The position numbers and the translations under genes are program-made. Shown piece by piece: positions 1 to 8,337 of a DNA stretch of 52,057 nucleotides. Position 1 is the stretch's first letter. Every line of letters starts with the position of its first letter. The notes under the pieces are model-generated. The model was not told the origin of the DNA. It saw only the letters and a list, made by a program, of their open reading frames with translations, and made no database searches. This DNA comes from Desulfovermiculus halophilus DSM 18834 (lineage in GTDB: Bacteria > Desulfobacterota > Desulfovibrionia > Desulfovibrionales > Desulfothermaceae): the NCBI RefSeq assembly GCF_000620765.1, contig NZ_JIAK01000023.1, forward strand, positions 1 to 52,057, given 5' to 3'.

Positions 1-33
1 TTAGAAAATACCGGGCCGAAAGTGGGCACACAG
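1..33. repeat. Fragment of the foldback/MITE repeat family, cut by the window edge
   Basis: The first 33 bases match the reverse complement of 27469-27501, part of the left arm of the 284-bp foldback element, at 32 of 33 positions when aligned by eye. Similarity stops abruptly at about base 34, just before the 3' end of dnaB. The copy presumably continues to the left, outside the window. It carries no gene. Confidence 0.75.
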
Positions 34-58
34 TCCACCGTCCACCCACTACTGACCT

Positions 59-1510
59 CTACTCCTCCATCCCGCCTTGCTCCGAGGGCTCAGGGATGGC
101 CGCCAGGTTCTCAAACGCGGTGCAGGAGCTGAAGTACTTCAGCTTGGCCACTCCGACCGGTCCGTTTCGCTGTTTGCCAACGATGATCTCGGCCACGCCC
201 TTTTCCGGGTTGTCCTCCCTGGTATTGTACACGTCGTCGCGGTACAAAAACACGATCAGGTCCGCATCCTGCTCAATGGCCCCTGACTCGCGAAGATCGG
301 AAAGCATGGGCCGCTTGTTGGTCCGTTCCTCCACCTTGCGGTTCAGCTGGGCCAGGGCCACGACCGGGACATCGATCTCCTTGGCCAGAGACTTCAAGTT
401 CCTGGATATATGGGAAATCTCCTGCTCTCTGGAGTCCTTGCGCTGGCTGGTGTGCATCAGCTGCAGATAGTCCACGACCACCAGGCCAAGCCCGGTTTCG
501 CCCTTCATCCTTCGGCATCTGGCCCGAAGCTCCATGGGATCAAGAGAGGGAGTGTCGTCAATGGCAATGGAGGCCTGGGACAGGGCCTCAGCCGCCTGAT
601 ACAGGCGGGCCCAGTCCTCGTCCTGGAGAAAGCCGCTGCGCATACGGCTCAAGTCCACCTTGCCCCAGGCGCAGAGCATACGCATCATAAGCTGCTCCAT
701 GGACATCTCCAGGGAAAAGATGGCCACCGGGACCTCGTGCATAATGGCCGAGCGCATGGCGATGTTCAGGCCGAAGGCCGTCTTGCCCATGCTGGGCCGG
801 CCGGCGACAATGATCAAGTCGGTCCGCTGCAGGCCGGCGGTTATTTCGTCGAATTGGTGGTATCCGGTGGGGACCCCGGTGATCAGCTCCCGCTGCTCGA
901 ACCTGGTCTCCAGGTACTCAAAGACCTGGTTGACCAGCTCCTTGCTCATCTTGAATCCAGGCCTGACCCGGCCCTCGGATATGCCGAAGATGTGCTGCTC
1001 GGCCCGGTCCAGGATGGACTCTGTAGTGTCGGAGGACTCAAAGGCCTCGGAGATGATGGAGGCTGACTCGTGGATGAGTTCCCTGCGCACGGCCTTGTCC
1101 CGGACAATCCCGGCATAGCTCATAGCATTGGCCGCGCTGGCCACGGACTCGGTCAGGGAGGTCAGATAGACGGCGCCGCCGACATCGTCCAGCTTGCCCC
1201 GCTTCTGAAGCTCATCTGCGACAGTAACCAGATCAATGGGCACATTGGTCCGGTACAGATCCAGAAAGATCTGGTAGATGATCCGATGCACCGGGGAGTA
1301 GAAGTCCTCGGCCCGCAGGATGTCGATCAACGTGTGCAGGAGGGAGTTGCGTAAAAAAACCCCCCCCAAAACAGCCTGTTCCGCTTCGATGTTTTGGGGG
1401 GGGATCTTTCCTACCAGGTCGGCATTGACCCGGGACAGGGAGCTTGCACCCTGTGAATCGTGCTCTGTACGCTTACTCCCCTTCCCCGCTGCTGGCTGAT
1501 TCTTCGCCAT
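59..1510 (-). CDS. dnaB: Replicative DNA helicase DnaB
   Basis: Hexameric 5'-3' helicase that unwinds DNA at the replication fork and recruits primase. The N-terminal domain carries the conserved PPQNIEAEQAVLGG segment near residue 37. The RecA-like C-terminal domain has a Walker A motif (GRPSMGKT, about residues 237-244), a Walker B segment ending VVVDYLQLM, and the QLNRKVEERTNKRPMLSDLR-type region. About 483 aa, normal for DnaB. I chose the ATG giving MAKNQ at 1510; an in-frame ATG at 1522 would add four residues, and neither has an ideal ribosome-binding site. The start lies inside the 3' end of rplI, so translation is probably coupled. A perfect 14-bp inverted repeat with C8/G8 runs lies in the coding sequence at 1360-1403. 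Confidence 0.97.
   Translation of the reverse strand: MAKNQPAAGKGSKRTEHDSQGASSLSRVNADLVGKIPPQNIEAEQAVLGGVFLRNSLLHTLIDILRAEDFYSPVHRIIYQIFLDLYRTNVPIDLVTVADELQKRGKLDDVGGAVYLTSLTESVASAANAMSYAGIVRDKAVRRELIHESASIISEAFESSDTTESILDRAEQHIFGISEGRVRPGFKMSKELVNQVFEYLETRFEQRELITGVPTGYHQFDEITAGLQRTDLIIVAGRPSMGKTAFGLNIAMRSAIMHEVPVAIFSLEMSMEQLMMRMLCAWGKVDLSRMRSGFLQDEDWARLYQAAEALSQASIAIDDTPSLDPMELRARCRRMKGETGLGLVVVDYLQLMHTSQRKDSREQEISHISRNLKSLAKEIDVPVVALAQLNRKVEERTNKRPMLSDLRESGAIEQDADLIVFLYRDDVYNTREDNPEKGVAEIIVGKQRNGPVGVAKLKYFSSCTAFENLAAIPEPSEQGGMEE
1360..1403. repeat. Inverted repeat with C8/G8 arms inside dnaB
   Basis: Eight C then AAAACA at 1360-1373 pair perfectly with TGTTTT then eight G at 1390-1403, a 14-bp stem with a 16-nt loop. 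It is built from CCC proline codons and GGG glycine codons around the conserved N-terminal helicase segment, so the protein is normal and the hairpin comes from codon choice. Confidence 0.85.
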
Positions 1511-1949
1511 GCCGAACCACATTCACCTTGAGTTCAGGCCGCACTCCAGAGTACAGCTTGACCGGCACCTGATGCTCGCCCAGGCTCCGGATGGGATTGT
1601 CCAGCTCGATGTCCTTCTTGTCCACCTCCAGACCCTGCTGGGCCAAGGCCTCGGAGATCATGGCGCTGGTCACAGAGCCATAGAGCTTGTCGCTCTCGCC
1701 GACTCGAACCGGAATAGTAATGACAGTCTCTTCCAGCCTCCCGGCCAGGCTTTCGGCCTCGGCCCGGGCCTTGTCCAGCTTTTCCTGCAGTTTGCGGCGC
1801 TGCTGTTCAAAGACCTTCAGGTTGCTGGGCGTAGCCTGCATGGCCAGCTCCTTGGGTATCAGATAGTTCCGGGCATACCCAGGCTTGACCTTGACCACAT
1901 CTCCCAGCTTGCCGAGATTTTCCATGTCTGTGCGTAAAATGACCTCCAT
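1473..1949 (-). CDS. rplI: 50S ribosomal protein L9
   Basis: Binds 23S rRNA domain V near the L1 stalk and helps maintain reading frame. It begins with the typical MEVILRTDMENLGKLGDVV segment, followed by the KVKPGYARNYLIPK rRNA-binding motif, a long central helix and a C-terminal RNA-binding domain; 158 aa with an acidic tail. Its start follows a good ribosome-binding site (AGGAGAGG). It is third in the rpsF-rpsR-rplI-dnaB operon, a widely conserved order, and its last codons overlap the start of dnaB. Confidence 0.98.
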   Translation of the reverse strand: MEVILRTDMENLGKLGDVVKVKPGYARNYLIPKELAMQATPSNLKVFEQQRRKLQEKLDKARAEAESLAGRLEETVITIPVRVGESDKLYGSVTSAMISEALAQQGLEVDKKDIELDNPIRSLGEHQVPVKLYSGVRPELKVNVVRHGEESASSGEGE

Positions 1950-1957
1950 ATCCTCTC

Positions 1958-2212
1958 CTACACGGTCTTTTTCTTGACCTCTGAGCTGTGAACAGCAGTG
2001 TAGTACATAAGGGCCATTTGCCTGGCCCGCTTGATCTCCGTCGTCAGTTTGCGCTGATGCTTGGCGCAGGTGCCTGTAATCCGCCGGGCGATGATCTTTC
2101 CCCGCTCGGTGACAAAATCCTGGAGGATATCAGGCCGCTTGTAGTCCAGAGGAAGGTTCTTGTCTGCACAAAACCGGCAGTACTTCTTCCGGGGTGTAAA
2201 CTTGAATGCCAT
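1958..2212 (-). CDS. rpsR: 30S ribosomal protein S18
   Basis: Small-subunit platform protein that pairs with S6. 84 aa. The N-terminal YCRFCADK and internal TCAKHQRKL supply Cys/His residues of the zinc-binding (C+) form of S18. A GAGGAGG ribosome-binding site lies upstream, and only three bases separate it from the end of rpsF, consistent with coupled expression. Confidence 0.97.
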   Translation of the reverse strand: MAFKFTPRKKYCRFCADKNLPLDYKRPDILQDFVTERGKIIARRITGTCAKHQRKLTTEIKRARQMALMYYTAVHSSEVKKKTV

Positions 2213-2215
2213 GGG

Positions 2216-2530
2216 CTAGGCCTCCTCGACCGGTTGGAATTCGTCGGCAAGCTTGACGGTCATGAACTTGAGCACACCGTCCGCAATCCGGATCCTGCGC
2301 TCTATCTCCGCGACGGCTGATCCAAGCGCGCCGTAGACCAAACGGACATAGTGCCCCCGGGTGTGCTTCTGGACCGGATAGGCCAGCGTCCGCTTGCCCC
2401 AGTCGTCAACTTCCGCTACCTGGCCGGAGTATTCGCCCACTACCCGGCTCACGTCGTCCAAAACCTGCTGCCTCTCCTCGGACCCGATGTCCGGGCTGAA
2501 CAACAGCAGGGTCTCAAACTTTCTGTTCAT
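2216..2530 (-). CDS. rpsF: 30S ribosomal protein S6
   Basis: Forms a heterodimer with S18 on the platform of the 30S subunit. 104 aa, starting MNRKFETLLLFSPD and containing the conserved WGKRTLAYPVQKHTRGHYV stretch of the ferredoxin-like fold. It is the first gene of the rpsF-rpsR-rplI-dnaB operon. The 90-base gap upstream, after the chaperone gene, should hold any operon promoter, but I see no clear one. Confidence 0.97.
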   Translation of the reverse strand: MNRKFETLLLFSPDIGSEERQQVLDDVSRVVGEYSGQVAEVDDWGKRTLAYPVQKHTRGHYVRLVYGALGSAVAEIERRIRIADGVLKFMTVKLADEFQPVEEA

Positions 2531-2620
2531 CGTGCTCTCCTTATGGTCTGTGGTTCCAGATCACTGTCCTGGAACAAGGCAAAGAAGGAAACATAGCCCC
2601 CCGCGCACGCCGTGTCAAGA

Positions 2621-4513
2621 TCAGGAATACTCTAAGGCCTCCGGAGCGAGAATCGAGATCTCGGCATCTTCCCTGAGCCCCTGCAAGTAGGCCTGGAACA
2701 GGGTCTGCCGCTTCATCCGGCGCACATTCTCCACCCAGAAGTCCTTTTGTTCTTCCCAGGCCGCGTCCTCCGGGGGCGTGATCTCGGCCAGCCTGGCCAC
2801 AACCCATGCCTGAGCCAAAAAGTACGGCTGCTGCAGCCACTTTCCAGGGTCTGCTGCAAAGGCATCCCGGGCCAGGTCCTGGTTTTTGCCCAGCCCGGGA
2901 ATGGCCCCGCGTCTGGTGAACTGCCGGCTGGACGTCGTCTGCAGCCCCAGCTCCTGGACCGTTGCCTCCTGCCCAAGCTTGTGCAGGGCGTCCTGGGCAG
3001 CACTGTGTGCCAGCTCCTTGGCCTTATCCCGGGCAAAGGCAGTGCGGACCCGGTCTTGTATCTCTTTCAGCTCAGGGACATGAGCCGGCTCATGCTCAGT
3101 CTTCTTGACCATCAGGTAGCCGTCCTCCAGCATGATCGGGCTCTCGGTGATCTCCCCGGCATTCATCTCCATCAGCCTCTGCACCTGCTCCTGATTCAGC
3201 CCGAGCCCGGACGGGGGATTCTGTGAGCCGAACGGTCCCATCTCCTCCACCTCCAGGCCCACAGCCTCGGCAGCCTGGTGCATATCCTGTGATGTGAGCA
3301 CAATCTGCAGCACTTCATCCAGCTTGTCCTCGAGCTGGCCCATGGCCTTGTCCTCGGCCAGACGCTGCTCGATCCCCTCCCGAACCTGGTCCAGGGGCTG
3401 CACCCCTGCTTCCCGCCGGTCCTCGACCCTGATCAGATGAAAGCCGAACCTGGTCCGCACCGGCTCGCTGATCTCGCCCGGCTGCAGGGCAAAAGCCGCA
3501 TCTTCAAAGGCCTGGACCATGGACCCGCGGCCGAACCAGCCCAGATCTCCCCCTTCTGCGGCGCTCGGCCCCTCGGAGACCTCCCCGGCTACCTGGGCGA
3601 ACTCCGCTCCCTGCTCCAGGCGCTCCACGGCTTCGGCGATCTTCTGCCTGGCCTGCTCCACCTCATCCTGGGCAGCATCCTCGCCCACCTGGACCAGAAT
3701 ATGCCTGGCCTTCACCTGCTCCGGCCTGGAGAACTGCTTTTGATGATCCTGGTAGTAGCCTGCAATTTCCTCCGCATTGATCTCCTGATTGTCAGCCAGG
3801 GACTCAGGGGTGATTCTAAGGACCTGCATACGCATTGCGGCCGGCACCTGGTAATCCTTCTTGTGCTCCTGGTAGTAGGCCTGGACATCCTCTGCATCTA
3901 CTGTGACCTGGTCCATGTAATCCTGGACCGGAAACTGGACGTAATCGATCCGGGCCTTGGCCTGGACATAGTCGAACATGTCTCTGGCCTCCGCCTCCCG
4001 GACCTGAACCGGGGACACGACCGCCTGGCGCAGAGAAGAGCTGACCAGGTCCATACGGATATCGGATTCAAACTGGGCCGGATTGAGATTGTTCATCCGC
4101 AGCATGGTCTGGTACCTGCGCGGATCAAAGGTGGCGTTGTCCCCATGGAAAACGCCCATTTCCCTGATCCTGGTCCGCACTTGGCCGGAGCCGACAAAAA
4201 GCCCGAGCTCCTGTGCCTTGGCCCGAATCAGGCGCTCATTGATCATCTGGTCCAGGACCTGGCGCTTGAGGTCCATTTCCTGCAGGTCCCGGGAGGTCAC
4301 CTCGCCGCGCTGGCGTCGAAGGGTCTCCACCTGACGCTGATAGGTCTGGACGAACTCCCGCATCCCGATTTCCTGATCCCCTACCGTGGCTACCACCTGG
4401 CGCTTTGAGTCCCGGAAGCTGCCCACCCCCCAGAAGACAAAAACCAGGACGATGATGGCAAACAGGAGCTTGACCCCCCAGGACTGGGCATTATTGCGGA
4501 TGGCTTCAAGCAT
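2621..4513 (-). CDS. SurA/PpiD-type periplasmic peptidyl-prolyl isomerase
   Basis: Membrane-anchored chaperone/isomerase expected to assist folding of exported proteins. 630 aa. A single N-terminal membrane segment (LLFAIIVLVFVFWGVG, about residues 16-31) is followed by a SurA_N-like helical region. A parvulin PPIC domain runs from about residue 263 (KARHILVQVG) through GGDLGWFGRG to FGFHLIRV near residue 355. A degenerate second PPIase-like/C-terminal region completes it. One N-terminal anchor, a large soluble part and a length near 620 aa match PpiD more than soluble SurA. A GGAG ribosome-binding site precedes ATG 4513. Confidence 0.9.
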   Translation of the reverse strand: MLEAIRNNAQSWGVKLLFAIIVLVFVFWGVGSFRDSKRQVVATVGDQEIGMREFVQTYQRQVETLRRQRGEVTSRDLQEMDLKRQVLDQMINERLIRAKAQELGLFVGSGQVRTRIREMGVFHGDNATFDPRRYQTMLRMNNLNPAQFESDIRMDLVSSSLRQAVVSPVQVREAEARDMFDYVQAKARIDYVQFPVQDYMDQVTVDAEDVQAYYQEHKKDYQVPAAMRMQVLRITPESLADNQEINAEEIAGYYQDHQKQFSRPEQVKARHILVQVGEDAAQDEVEQARQKIAEAVERLEQGAEFAQVAGEVSEGPSAAEGGDLGWFGRGSMVQAFEDAAFALQPGEISEPVRTRFGFHLIRVEDRREAGVQPLDQVREGIEQRLAEDKAMGQLEDKLDEVLQIVLTSQDMHQAAEAVGLEVEEMGPFGSQNPPSGLGLNQEQVQRLMEMNAGEITESPIMLEDGYLMVKKTEHEPAHVPELKEIQDRVRTAFARDKAKELAHSAAQDALHKLGQEATVQELGLQTTSSRQFTRRGAIPGLGKNQDLARDAFAADPGKWLQQPYFLAQAWVVARLAEITPPEDAAWEEQKDFWVENVRRMKRQTLFQAYLQGLREDAEISILAPEALEYS

Positions 4514-4580
4514 ATTTTCTCCGTTCTTTAGTGGTCCGAGACAGACAGGAATGCATCACAATAAGGTGCGTCCATGCTCC

Positions 4581-5942
4581 CTACAGGATATACCGGCTCA
4601 AGTCCCGGTTTTCTTCAATATCCTTGAGCTGATCCTGGACGTAGTGGGCATCGATGACCACCTTCTCCCCCTCCTGCTCGGCTGCGGAAAAGGAGAGCTC
4701 GTGCAGCACCTTTTCCAGCAGGGTATACAGGCGTCTGGCCCCGATGTTCTCGGTTTCCTCATTGATCCGCTGGGCATAGGAAGCAAGCTCCCACAGCCCT
4801 TCCGGATGGAACTCCACCTCCAGCCCTTCGGTTTCCAGCAGGGCCCGGTATTGAACGGTCAGAGAATTCTGGGGCTCGGTCAGGATCTGATAGAACTCCT
4901 GCTGCTGCAATGGACCGAGCTCCACCCGCAGAGGGAAACGGCCCTGCAGCTCGGGAATGAGATCCGAGGGCTTGGAATAGTGAAACGCCCCGGCGGCGAT
5001 GAACAGTATGTGGTCGGTGCGCAGCATGCCGTACTTGGTGTTCACCACGCATCCTTCCACAACCGGCAAAAGATCCCGCTGCACGCCTTCCCTGGAGATG
5101 TCGGTCTGCTGGCTGCCGCTTTGGGAGGCACAGACCTTGTCCAGCTCGTCCAGGAAGATGATTCCACTTTGCTCCACCCGCTCCTTGGCCAGCTCCACCA
5201 CCTTGTCCTGATCGATGAGCCGCTCCGATTCCTGCTGGACCAGGTGCTCGTAGGCATCCACGGTCTTCATCTTTCTGGTCTTTTTCTTCTTGGGAAACAT
5301 TCGGCTGAACATGTCCCGGAACTGCATTTCCATGTCTTCCATTCCGGGCATGGCCATCATGCCCATCTGCATCCCCTGACCTTCTACCTCCACCTCCACC
5401 ATTCGGTCGTTCAGCTTCCCATCCCTCCACAGCTGGCGGAACTTCTCCCGGGTCGGATTTTCCGGCTCCTGCCCGGTCTCCGGGTCCGCATCCTGGGCCG
5501 AGACCGCCGACCCCTTGCTCCTGGAGTTGGGCAGCAAGAGATCCAGCAGGGATTCCTCAGCCTGCTGGGCAGCCTTTTCCCGGACCTTGTCCGTTTCCTC
5601 CTGCCGGACCATGTTCACCCCGATCTCCATCAGGTCCCGGATCATGGATTCCACATCCCGGCCCACGTACCCCACCTCGGTGAACTTGGAGGCCTCCACC
5701 TTGAAGAAGGGGGAGCCGGCAAGCTTGGCCAGCCGGCGGGCTATTTCCGTCTTGCCTACCCCGGTGGGACCGATCATGATGATGTTCTTGGGAGCCACCT
5801 CTTCCTGGAGCTCCGGATCCAGCTGCCTGCGGCGCCAGCGATTGCGGAGGGCGATGGCCACCATCCGCTTGGCATCTTCCTGGCCGACAATAAATTTATT
5901 CAGTTCAGCCACTATCTGCGGCGGAGTCAGTGTTGCCTGCAT
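4581..5942 (-). CDS. hslU: ATP-dependent protease ATPase subunit HslU (ClpY)
   Basis: AAA+ unfoldase that feeds substrates to the HslV peptidase. 453 aa. Visible are the N-terminal [21 protein letters not shown] segment, Walker [10 protein letters not shown] (about residues 58-66), the [15 protein letters not shown] pore-loop region, an I-domain insertion of about 130 residues rich in charged and Met residues, Walker [10 protein letters not shown], and the sensor region with RFPLRVEL. It ends in SRYIL, matching the C-terminal tail that docks into HslV. Translation starts three bases after the hslV stop. Confidence 0.98.
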   Translation of the reverse strand: MQATLTPPQIVAELNKFIVGQEDAKRMVAIALRNRWRRRQLDPELQEEVAPKNIIMIGPTGVGKTEIARRLAKLAGSPFFKVEASKFTEVGYVGRDVESMIRDLMEIGVNMVRQEETDKVREKAAQQAEESLLDLLLPNSRSKGSAVSAQDADPETGQEPENPTREKFRQLWRDGKLNDRMVEVEVEGQGMQMGMMAMPGMEDMEMQFRDMFSRMFPKKKKTRKMKTVDAYEHLVQQESERLIDQDKVVELAKERVEQSGIIFLDELDKVCASQSGSQQTDISREGVQRDLLPVVEGCVVNTKYGMLRTDHILFIAAGAFHYSKPSDLIPELQGRFPLRVELGPLQQQEFYQILTEPQNSLTVQYRALLETEGLEVEFHPEGLWELASYAQRINEETENIGARRLYTLLEKVLHELSFSAAEQEGEKVVIDAHYVQDQLKDIEENRDLSRYIL

Positions 5943-5945
5943 ACT

Positions 5946-6491
5946 CTATGCTACCTCTTCAATAGTGAATTGATCGTTGGTGTACACACACATCTGGGCT
6001 GCGATGAGCATGGACTTTTCCGCAATATCCCGCCCGGACATCTGGGTATGTTCAACCAATGCCTTGGCCGCAGCCTGGGCGTACGGCCCGCCGGAACCAA
6101 TACCCACAATCCCGTCGTCCGGCTCTATGACGTCTCCTGTTCCAGTCAGGACCAGGACCGTACTCTTGTCGGCCACAACCAGCAGAGCCTCCAGCCTACG
6201 CAGGTACTTGTCCGTGCGCCAGTCCTTGGCCAACTCCACGCTGGCCCGGAGGAGATTGCCGCTGAAGGCCTCCAGCTTGGACTCGAACCGCTCAAAAAGG
6301 GTGAAGGCATCGGCCGTGGCTCCGGCAAAACCGGCCAGGATCCTGTCTTTATACATCCGTCTGACTTTTAAAGCCTTGTGTTTTAAAACCACGGCCTGGC
6401 CCATTGTCACCTGCCCGTCTCCAGCCATGGCCACCCCGGTCGGGGTTTTGACCGCCAGGATCGTGGTCCCGTGAAAATCGTTCTGGCTCAC
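5946..6491 (-). CDS. hslV: ATP-dependent protease peptidase subunit HslV (ClpQ)
   Basis: N-terminal-nucleophile threonine peptidase, forming the dodecameric core of HslVU. I chose the GTG at 6491 because a GGAGG site lies five bases upstream. This gives MSQNDFHG followed by the TTILAV motif, so the catalytic Thr would be residue 9 and an eight-residue leader must be removed. An upstream non-ATG start at 6515 would add eight residues but has no better site. Conserved features include [24 protein letters not shown] and the [14 protein letters not shown] glycine-rich stretch. It is the first gene of the hslVU operon. Confidence 0.96.
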   Translation of the reverse strand: MSQNDFHGTTILAVKTPTGVAMAGDGQVTMGQAVVLKHKALKVRRMYKDRILAGFAGATADAFTLFERFESKLEAFSGNLLRASVELAKDWRTDKYLRRLEALLVVADKSTVLVLTGTGDVIEPDDGIVGIGSGGPYAQAAAKALVEHTQMSGRDIAEKSMLIAAQMCVYTNDQFTIEEVA

Positions 6492-6570
6492 ATCCACCTC
6501 CAGGTACGTGCTCAATCGTCATTTGCCTTGGATAAGGTCACGCCACCCTTTGCTGGAAATGCAGCTCTTG

Positions 6571-8061
6571 TCAAGCATCCAGGACCAATACTCCCACCGC
6601 GTCATCCCTGCCCTTGAGCTGCACGTCCCCCACCTGGCGGAACCGGGCTGAGGTGGTGGTCAACCGGGAATGGAACTCTTTGGATATAGCCAGACGGGTC
6701 TGCAGCTCCCGGGTGCCTTTCTCCAGCCTGGCCGCCACATTGACCGCGTCACCAATGCAGGTGTACTCCATGCGTTCCGGGCTGCCGATATTTCCGGCCA
6801 CAACCGGGCCCCGGTGCAGCCCGATGGAGTTCTGCAAGGCGAAATCTCCTTCCAGACGCTGCTTCTCGTTCAGCCTGTCGCACTCTTCGATCATGGCCAA
6901 GGCCGCTTCCACCGCTCGATCCGCATCGCTGCCGCCGCTATTCCCTTCCCTGCTGTCCCCGCCTCCGGACCTCCTTTCGGAAGAATGCTCAAACACAACC
7001 ATCAGGGAATCGCCCACGAACTTGTCCACCATCCCGCCCCTGAACTCCGCTTCCCGGACCATGCGGGTAAAGTACTCATTGAGCAGACTGACCAGGAGGT
7101 GCGGCGGCAGCTTGGTGCTCAAGGCAGTGAAGTTCCTCAGATCGCAAAACAGGATGCTGGCCTCGACCACCTCTCCACCCAGCTGGAGCTCGCCGGCCTG
7201 CAGCCTCTGGGTCACCGAGGGAGGCAAGACCTTGCCCAGACTCCTCTTCAGCAGATCCTTTTCCCTCAGGGCCTGTATCATTTGATTAAACAGCTGCATC
7301 AACTGCCCGAACTCATCCTTGCGGCCCACAGGAAGCCGCTGTCCCAAATCTCCGTTGCCCACCGCCCGCATGGCTGCATGCAGGGAGCGCACCGGATGAA
7401 GGATTTGCCTGGACAGGATCCAGGTCATGATCAAGGCCAGGCTCAGGGCCAAGCCCAGAGAGATTACCCCCGCCCGCTGAATCTCTGTCAGCTTGTCCCG
7501 GATGCGGTTGGCCGACATGTCGATGCCCAGGAGGCCGACCTGTCGGCCGGACTCCGTGGTGATGGGTGCATATCCGGACATGGCCCAGCCCCATTTATCC
7601 TTCCACGGCTCGGGATCCACCGAGGGCCTGGCAAAGCCCTGGAGCAGCTCCCGGGGCGGGTTTGGATACGGCTCGCCGATAGGGGCCGGCATCTCATCCG
7701 CCGAGATCTTCCCGTCTCCGTCATCGTCGCTGGGCGGGGAATCGACTACAAATCTGACCTTTCCGTCCCGGATGCGCATGATATAGGCATACAAGAATTC
7801 CGGGGTGGACTGGGCCAGATTGCCCATCAGATTCTGCAGGTCCTTGTAGGCCTGGGTCGAGCTTTGCTCCGGCCCACGCAGCTTCTCCACCCGGGAACCG
7901 TCCACAAGCTTGGACCCCACCACCGCCGAGGCTTTCAGCTGCTGCTTGATGGATGTCAGCATGGATGCCTTGGCCTGCCAGTAAAAATACGACCCGGTCG
8001 CCCCGGAAGCCAGAAAGGCGATCCCCATGATTCCCAGAATCAGCTTCAGCCGTACAGACAT
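6571..8061 (-). CDS. Receptor-type class III adenylate cyclase with HAMP domain and EF-hand-like loop
   Basis: Makes cyclic AMP (or possibly another cNMP) in response to a periplasmic signal. 496 aa. A first membrane helix is at residues 7-28, a periplasmic Cache-like sensor spans about 30-195, a second helix lies at about 198-216, a HAMP segment at about 217-270 and the catalytic domain from about 298 to the end. Catalytic signatures are LFCDLRNFT, DKFVGDSLM and EYTCIGDAVNVAARLE, with both metal Asp residues and the Asn/Arg pair. Residues 112-123 form a perfect EF-hand pattern (D1, D3, D5, G6, I8, E12). A Gly/Ser/charged insertion (about 359-381) interrupts the catalytic domain. It points away from the divergent M24 peptidase gene. 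Confidence 0.88.
   Translation of the reverse strand: MSVRLKLILGIMGIAFLASGATGSYFYWQAKASMLTSIKQQLKASAVVGSKLVDGSRVEKLRGPEQSSTQAYKDLQNLMGNLAQSTPEFLYAYIMRIRDGKVRFVVDSPPSDDDGDGKISADEMPAPIGEPYPNPPRELLQGFARPSVDPEPWKDKWGWAMSGYAPITTESGRQVGLLGIDMSANRIRDKLTEIQRAGVISLGLALSLALIMTWILSRQILHPVRSLHAAMRAVGNGDLGQRLPVGRKDEFGQLMQLFNQMIQALREKDLLKRSLGKVLPPSVTQRLQAGELQLGGEVVEASILFCDLRNFTALSTKLPPHLLVSLLNEYFTRMVREAEFRGGMVDKFVGDSLMVVFEHSSERRSGGGDSREGNSGGSDADRAVEAALAMIEECDRLNEKQRLEGDFALQNSIGLHRGPVVAGNIGSPERMEYTCIGDAVNVAARLEKGTRELQTRLAISKEFHSRLTTTSARFRQVGDVQLKGRDDAVGVLVLDA
7693..7728 (-). other. EF-hand-like calcium loop in the cyclase sensor domain
   Basis: Codes for DDDGDGKISADE, residues 112-123 of the cyclase. The canonical EF-hand ligand spacing is present: Asp at 1, 3 and 5, Gly at 6, Ile at 8, Glu at 12. 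It lies between the two membrane helices, so it should face the periplasm. Calcium binding is inferred from the motif only. Confidence 0.65.
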
Positions 8062-8165
8062 GCCCTCTCCTCCCTGTTGCTGATATCATGACAGGTCAAT
8101 TTGCCGCATCATATAAGCATATCTTCCCTGCGGCGGCAATGCCGGGCAACAATCCGGCTGTTGAA

Positions 8166-8244
8166 GGCTCTTTGAAACTGGAAGTGGAATTGCATGCATA
8201 AGAGATGGCGAACTCCAAAAATCCACAGCCTACGTCGAAGAACC
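8166..8244. repeat. 79-bp internally deleted copy of the foldback/MITE element
   Basis: Lies in the 276-bp gap between the divergent cyclase and M24 peptidase genes. Read on the minus strand, its first ~50 bases match the left end of the 27424-27707 element and its last ~30 bases match the right end, with about 205 bases of the middle missing. Termini are GGTTCTTCGACGTAG and, inverted, GGCTCTTTGAAACTG. I see no matching direct repeats at its flanks, so it may be an old or rearranged copy. Confidence 0.75.
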
Positions 8245-8277
8245 TTGTACACAATGCTGCCCCGGCCTCCAACCGGT

Positions 8278-8306
8278 TTGACCCTCTTCCGGGCCTGGCG
8301 TAGGAT
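8278..8306 (+). promoter_or_regulatory. Candidate sigma-70 promoter for the M24 peptidase operon
   Basis: TTGACC at 8278-8283 and TAGGAT at 8301-8306 are separated by 17 bases, a good match to -35/-10 spacing. Transcription would start near 8313, about 25 bases before the ATG at 8338. Prediction by eye only. Confidence 0.5.
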
Positions 8307-8337
8307 GCCCCATAATGCCGATTATGAAGGAGAGAGC

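Noticed and set aside
4386-6371. 661-residue plus-strand open frame
   Set aside because: It is antisense to hslU and hslV, whose motifs are complete; its translation is low-complexity Leu/His/Gly/Pro without any family motif, a shadow of GC-rich codon bias.
6670-8091. 473-residue plus-strand open frame
   Set aside because: Antisense to the adenylate cyclase gene, with no recognisable domain; a shadow frame.
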